From DATKZH01 sp964475955 (lineage in GTDB: Bacteria > Planctomycetota > Planctomycetia > Pirellulales > Thermoguttaceae): a stretch of 46,766 nucleotides of DNA. The position numbers and the translations under genes are program-made. This document shows positions 45,512-46,766 of the stretch, piece by piece. Under the pieces are notes generated by a model. It was given only the letters and a program-made list of their open reading frames with translations, did no database searches and had not been told where the DNA came from. The first letter of the stretch is position 1; each line of letters begins with the position of its first letter. The stretch spans positions 1 through 46,766 of the forward strand of contig CAYYZY010000045.1 of the NCBI GenBank assembly GCA_964475955.1, in the 5' to 3' direction.

Positions 45512-46483
45512 ATGGCCTGGCAATACAGTGACAAAACCAAAGAGCTCTTCATGGCCGCCGTGCACGGCGAGCCGGGCACCCATCTGGGGGAGATCGAAGA
45601 CGCCGACGGGTTCGGCGAGCATGGATCGATCGTCTGCGGCGACGCCATGCGCTTCACCTTCCGCGTCGAACGCCACCCGACCGACCCCGCGAAAGACGTG
45701 ATCGTCGAGGCCCGGTACCTCACCTTCGGCTGCACGTCGGCGATCGCCTCGTCCGAGGCGCTCTGCACGATGATCGAGCAGGGGCGCTACACGCCCATCG
45801 ACGCGCTGAAGGTCCGCAACAGCGATATCGTCGAGTTCCTCGGCGGCCTTCCGGACCAAAAGATCCACTGCTCGGTGATGGGCGCCGAGGCGCTCGAATC
45901 GGCCGTCTTCAACTGGGCCCAGAAGCGGGGGGTCGATCTCGAAGAGCTGGGCGTCGACCTCCACGCCGACGAGCAGGAAGAGGGCCGCATCGTCTGCAAG
46001 TGCTTCAACCTGAGCGAGCCCTACATCCGCCGCAAGATCAAGGAACTCAACCTCCGGACGATCCCTGAGGTCACCGGCGCGATCAAGGCGGGCGGGGCCT
46101 GCATGTCGTGCCACCACGTGCCCGGCGGATTGCAGGACCTGATCGACGAAACCTGGGGCAAAGAAAAGAGCAGCCTCCGCGTGGTGCCCGCCCGAAGCCG
46201 GCCGCTGGAGCCGACCGAGAGCGAATCGGCGAACGGGACGCCGGCCCTCTCGCCCTACCAGTTCGCCAAGAAGGTGGAGAAGGCGGTCGACGAGTACGTG
46301 CGGCCGCTCCTGGTGAAGGACGGGGGCGACCTGGAAATCGTCGACATCAAGGACGACCTCGTCTACTGCCGCCTGGTCGGCGCCTGCGCCGGCTGCGCCG
46401 GGGCGAGCCAAACGCTGAAGATGATGGTCGAGAAGACGCTCAAGGATATGGTCGACGAGCGGGTACGCGTGATCGCCGTCTGA
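45512..46483 (+). CDS. nifU: NifU iron-sulfur cluster scaffold, three-domain
   Basis: Builds and donates Fe-S clusters. 323 residues with all three NifU domains: the IscU-like scaffold (C42 in VCGDAM, C74 in FGCTSAI, C120 in IHCSVMG), the central [2Fe-2S] domain (C162, C164, C197, C200; spacing CxC-32-CxxC, as in Azotobacter NifU), and the NifU C-terminal domain (C292 and C295 in CAGCAG). No nifS, nif or isc gene is in the window, so it is probably a general scaffold, not proof of nitrogen fixation. TATAAT (45380-45385) lies 130 bases upstream with a poor -35. The TGA stop is part of the palindromic element that follows. Confidence 0.95.
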   Translation: MAWQYSDKTKELFMAAVHGEPGTHLGEIEDADGFGEHGSIVCGDAMRFTFRVERHPTDPAKDVIVEARYLTFGCTSAIASSEALCTMIEQGRYTPIDALKVRNSDIVEFLGGLPDQKIHCSVMGAEALESAVFNWAQKRGVDLEELGVDLHADEQEEGRIVCKCFNLSEPYIRRKIKELNLRTIPEVTGAIKAGGACMSCHHVPGGLQDLIDETWGKEKSSLRVVPARSRPLEPTESESANGTPALSPYQFAKKVEKAVDEYVRPLLVKDGGDLEIVDIKDDLVYCRLVGACAGCAGASQTLKMMVEKTLKDMVDERVRVIAV

Positions 46484-46628
46484 ATGACCGTGCGCTGGCT
46501 GACAGCCACTGTAGGGAACGCCCTCCGCGGCGTTCCGCCAGCACGGAGATTCCGGAACGGCACAGAGGCCGTTCCCTACAGGACGAGCCGGCGCGCCCGG
46601 AAATCGTGCCGGCTGCGCGCGTATTTGT
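46481..46628. mobile_element. palindromic MITE-like element, copy 2
   Basis: The 71-bp core 46511-46581 (TGTAGGGAACG ... CGTTCCCTACA) has the same length as copy 1 (5598-5668) and is similar in sequence. The left end TGAATGACCGTGCGC coincides with the nifU stop codon. The right end is more degenerate (GCGCGTATTTGTA). No transposase. Confidence 0.75.
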
Positions 46629-46747
46629 AGGACGGAATGCCATTCCGGCTTAACTTGTTGCAGGATAGAACGCCGTTCCGTCTTACTGGCCGCGGCCGCA
46701 AGGCCGGGATGCAGGGCGATTGCGTGATACTGCATGCGATCACGCAA
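46627..46747. repeat. two further palindromes at the window end
   Basis: GTAGGACGGAATG (46627-46639) and CGTTCCGTCTTAC (46674-46686) are inverted, 11 of 13 matching; GGAATG-C-CATTCC lies inside the left arm. A perfect 9-bp hairpin follows: TTGCGTGAT (46720-46728) / ATCACGCAA (46739-46747). No gene seen after 46483. Confidence 0.7.
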
Positions 46748-46766
46748 AATAGGCCGTTTCACAGAT

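Noticed and set aside
45512..46483. Evidence of nitrogen fixation
   Set aside because: NifU alone is a general scaffold; no nifHDK or nifS in the window.

Overview
The window is GC-rich chromosomal DNA that most resembles a planctomycete, probably of the Pirellulales type. The evidence is the lipid A genes lpxD and lpxI, a BBP2-type porin with a cysteine-rich linker, a DNA polymerase I with a long low-complexity N-terminus, secreted proteins with twin-arginine (Tat) signals (ThuA-like, sialidase-like), a GH123-like hydrolase, many dispersed palindromic repeats and long intergenic gaps. No rRNA, tRNA or CRISPR array was seen. The assignment rests on gene content and protein style, not on a search.

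Layout. 1-2100 is a decaying mobile island: two small genes, each broken by a small indel, an intact catalytic-domain tyrosine recombinase, and antisense gene scraps with two perfect hairpins. 2105-2500 is the 3' third of a sugar-isomerase gene. 2815-4865 is lpxD-lpxI. 4862-9606 holds a membrane gene with a disturbed 5' end, a palindromic element, a 35-residue membrane microprotein, a TatD-like hydrolase, a HEAT-repeat protein and a small membrane protein. 9724-11139 (minus) is a membrane-anchored coiled-coil protein. 11528-19253 is a housekeeping run: polA-coaE, rho, ribH, nusB, ftsY. 19709-21157 is the porin.

21345-33257 is a long minus-strand block. In transcription order it holds a ROK kinase fused to an Mth938-like domain, an EF-hand protein, a GH123-like hydrolase, a ThuA-like protein, feoA-feoB with a small FeoB-associated cysteine protein behind a clear promoter and Fur-like box, a gamma-glutamyltransferase, and an orphan ABC ATPase. 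33444-36108 holds a stand-alone RyR-domain protein, a 27-bp perfect palindrome, a pgi remnant with two deletions, and an archaeal-type phosphoglycerate mutase. 36132-40844 has a membrane protein, csrA, an SDR epimerase and a GT-C membrane glycosyltransferase. 41008-42280 is an AAA ATPase apparently joined by deletion to the tail of another gene. 42377-46483 has two sialidase-like genes, a TPR protein and a complete NifU. The window ends in palindromic repeats.

How it works together: lipid A synthesis, DNA replication/CoA/transcription termination/riboflavin/SRP-receptor housekeeping, iron uptake with iron-sulfur assembly, and glycan-directed secreted enzymes sit side by side. The most unusual items are the ROK-Mth938 fusion, the ATPase deletion fusion, the pgi remnant, and a palindromic element whose terminal repeat supplies the stop codon of the neighbouring reading frame at both of its copies. 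I found no single clear new defence or biosynthetic system. The broken ATPase pair is the closest candidate.
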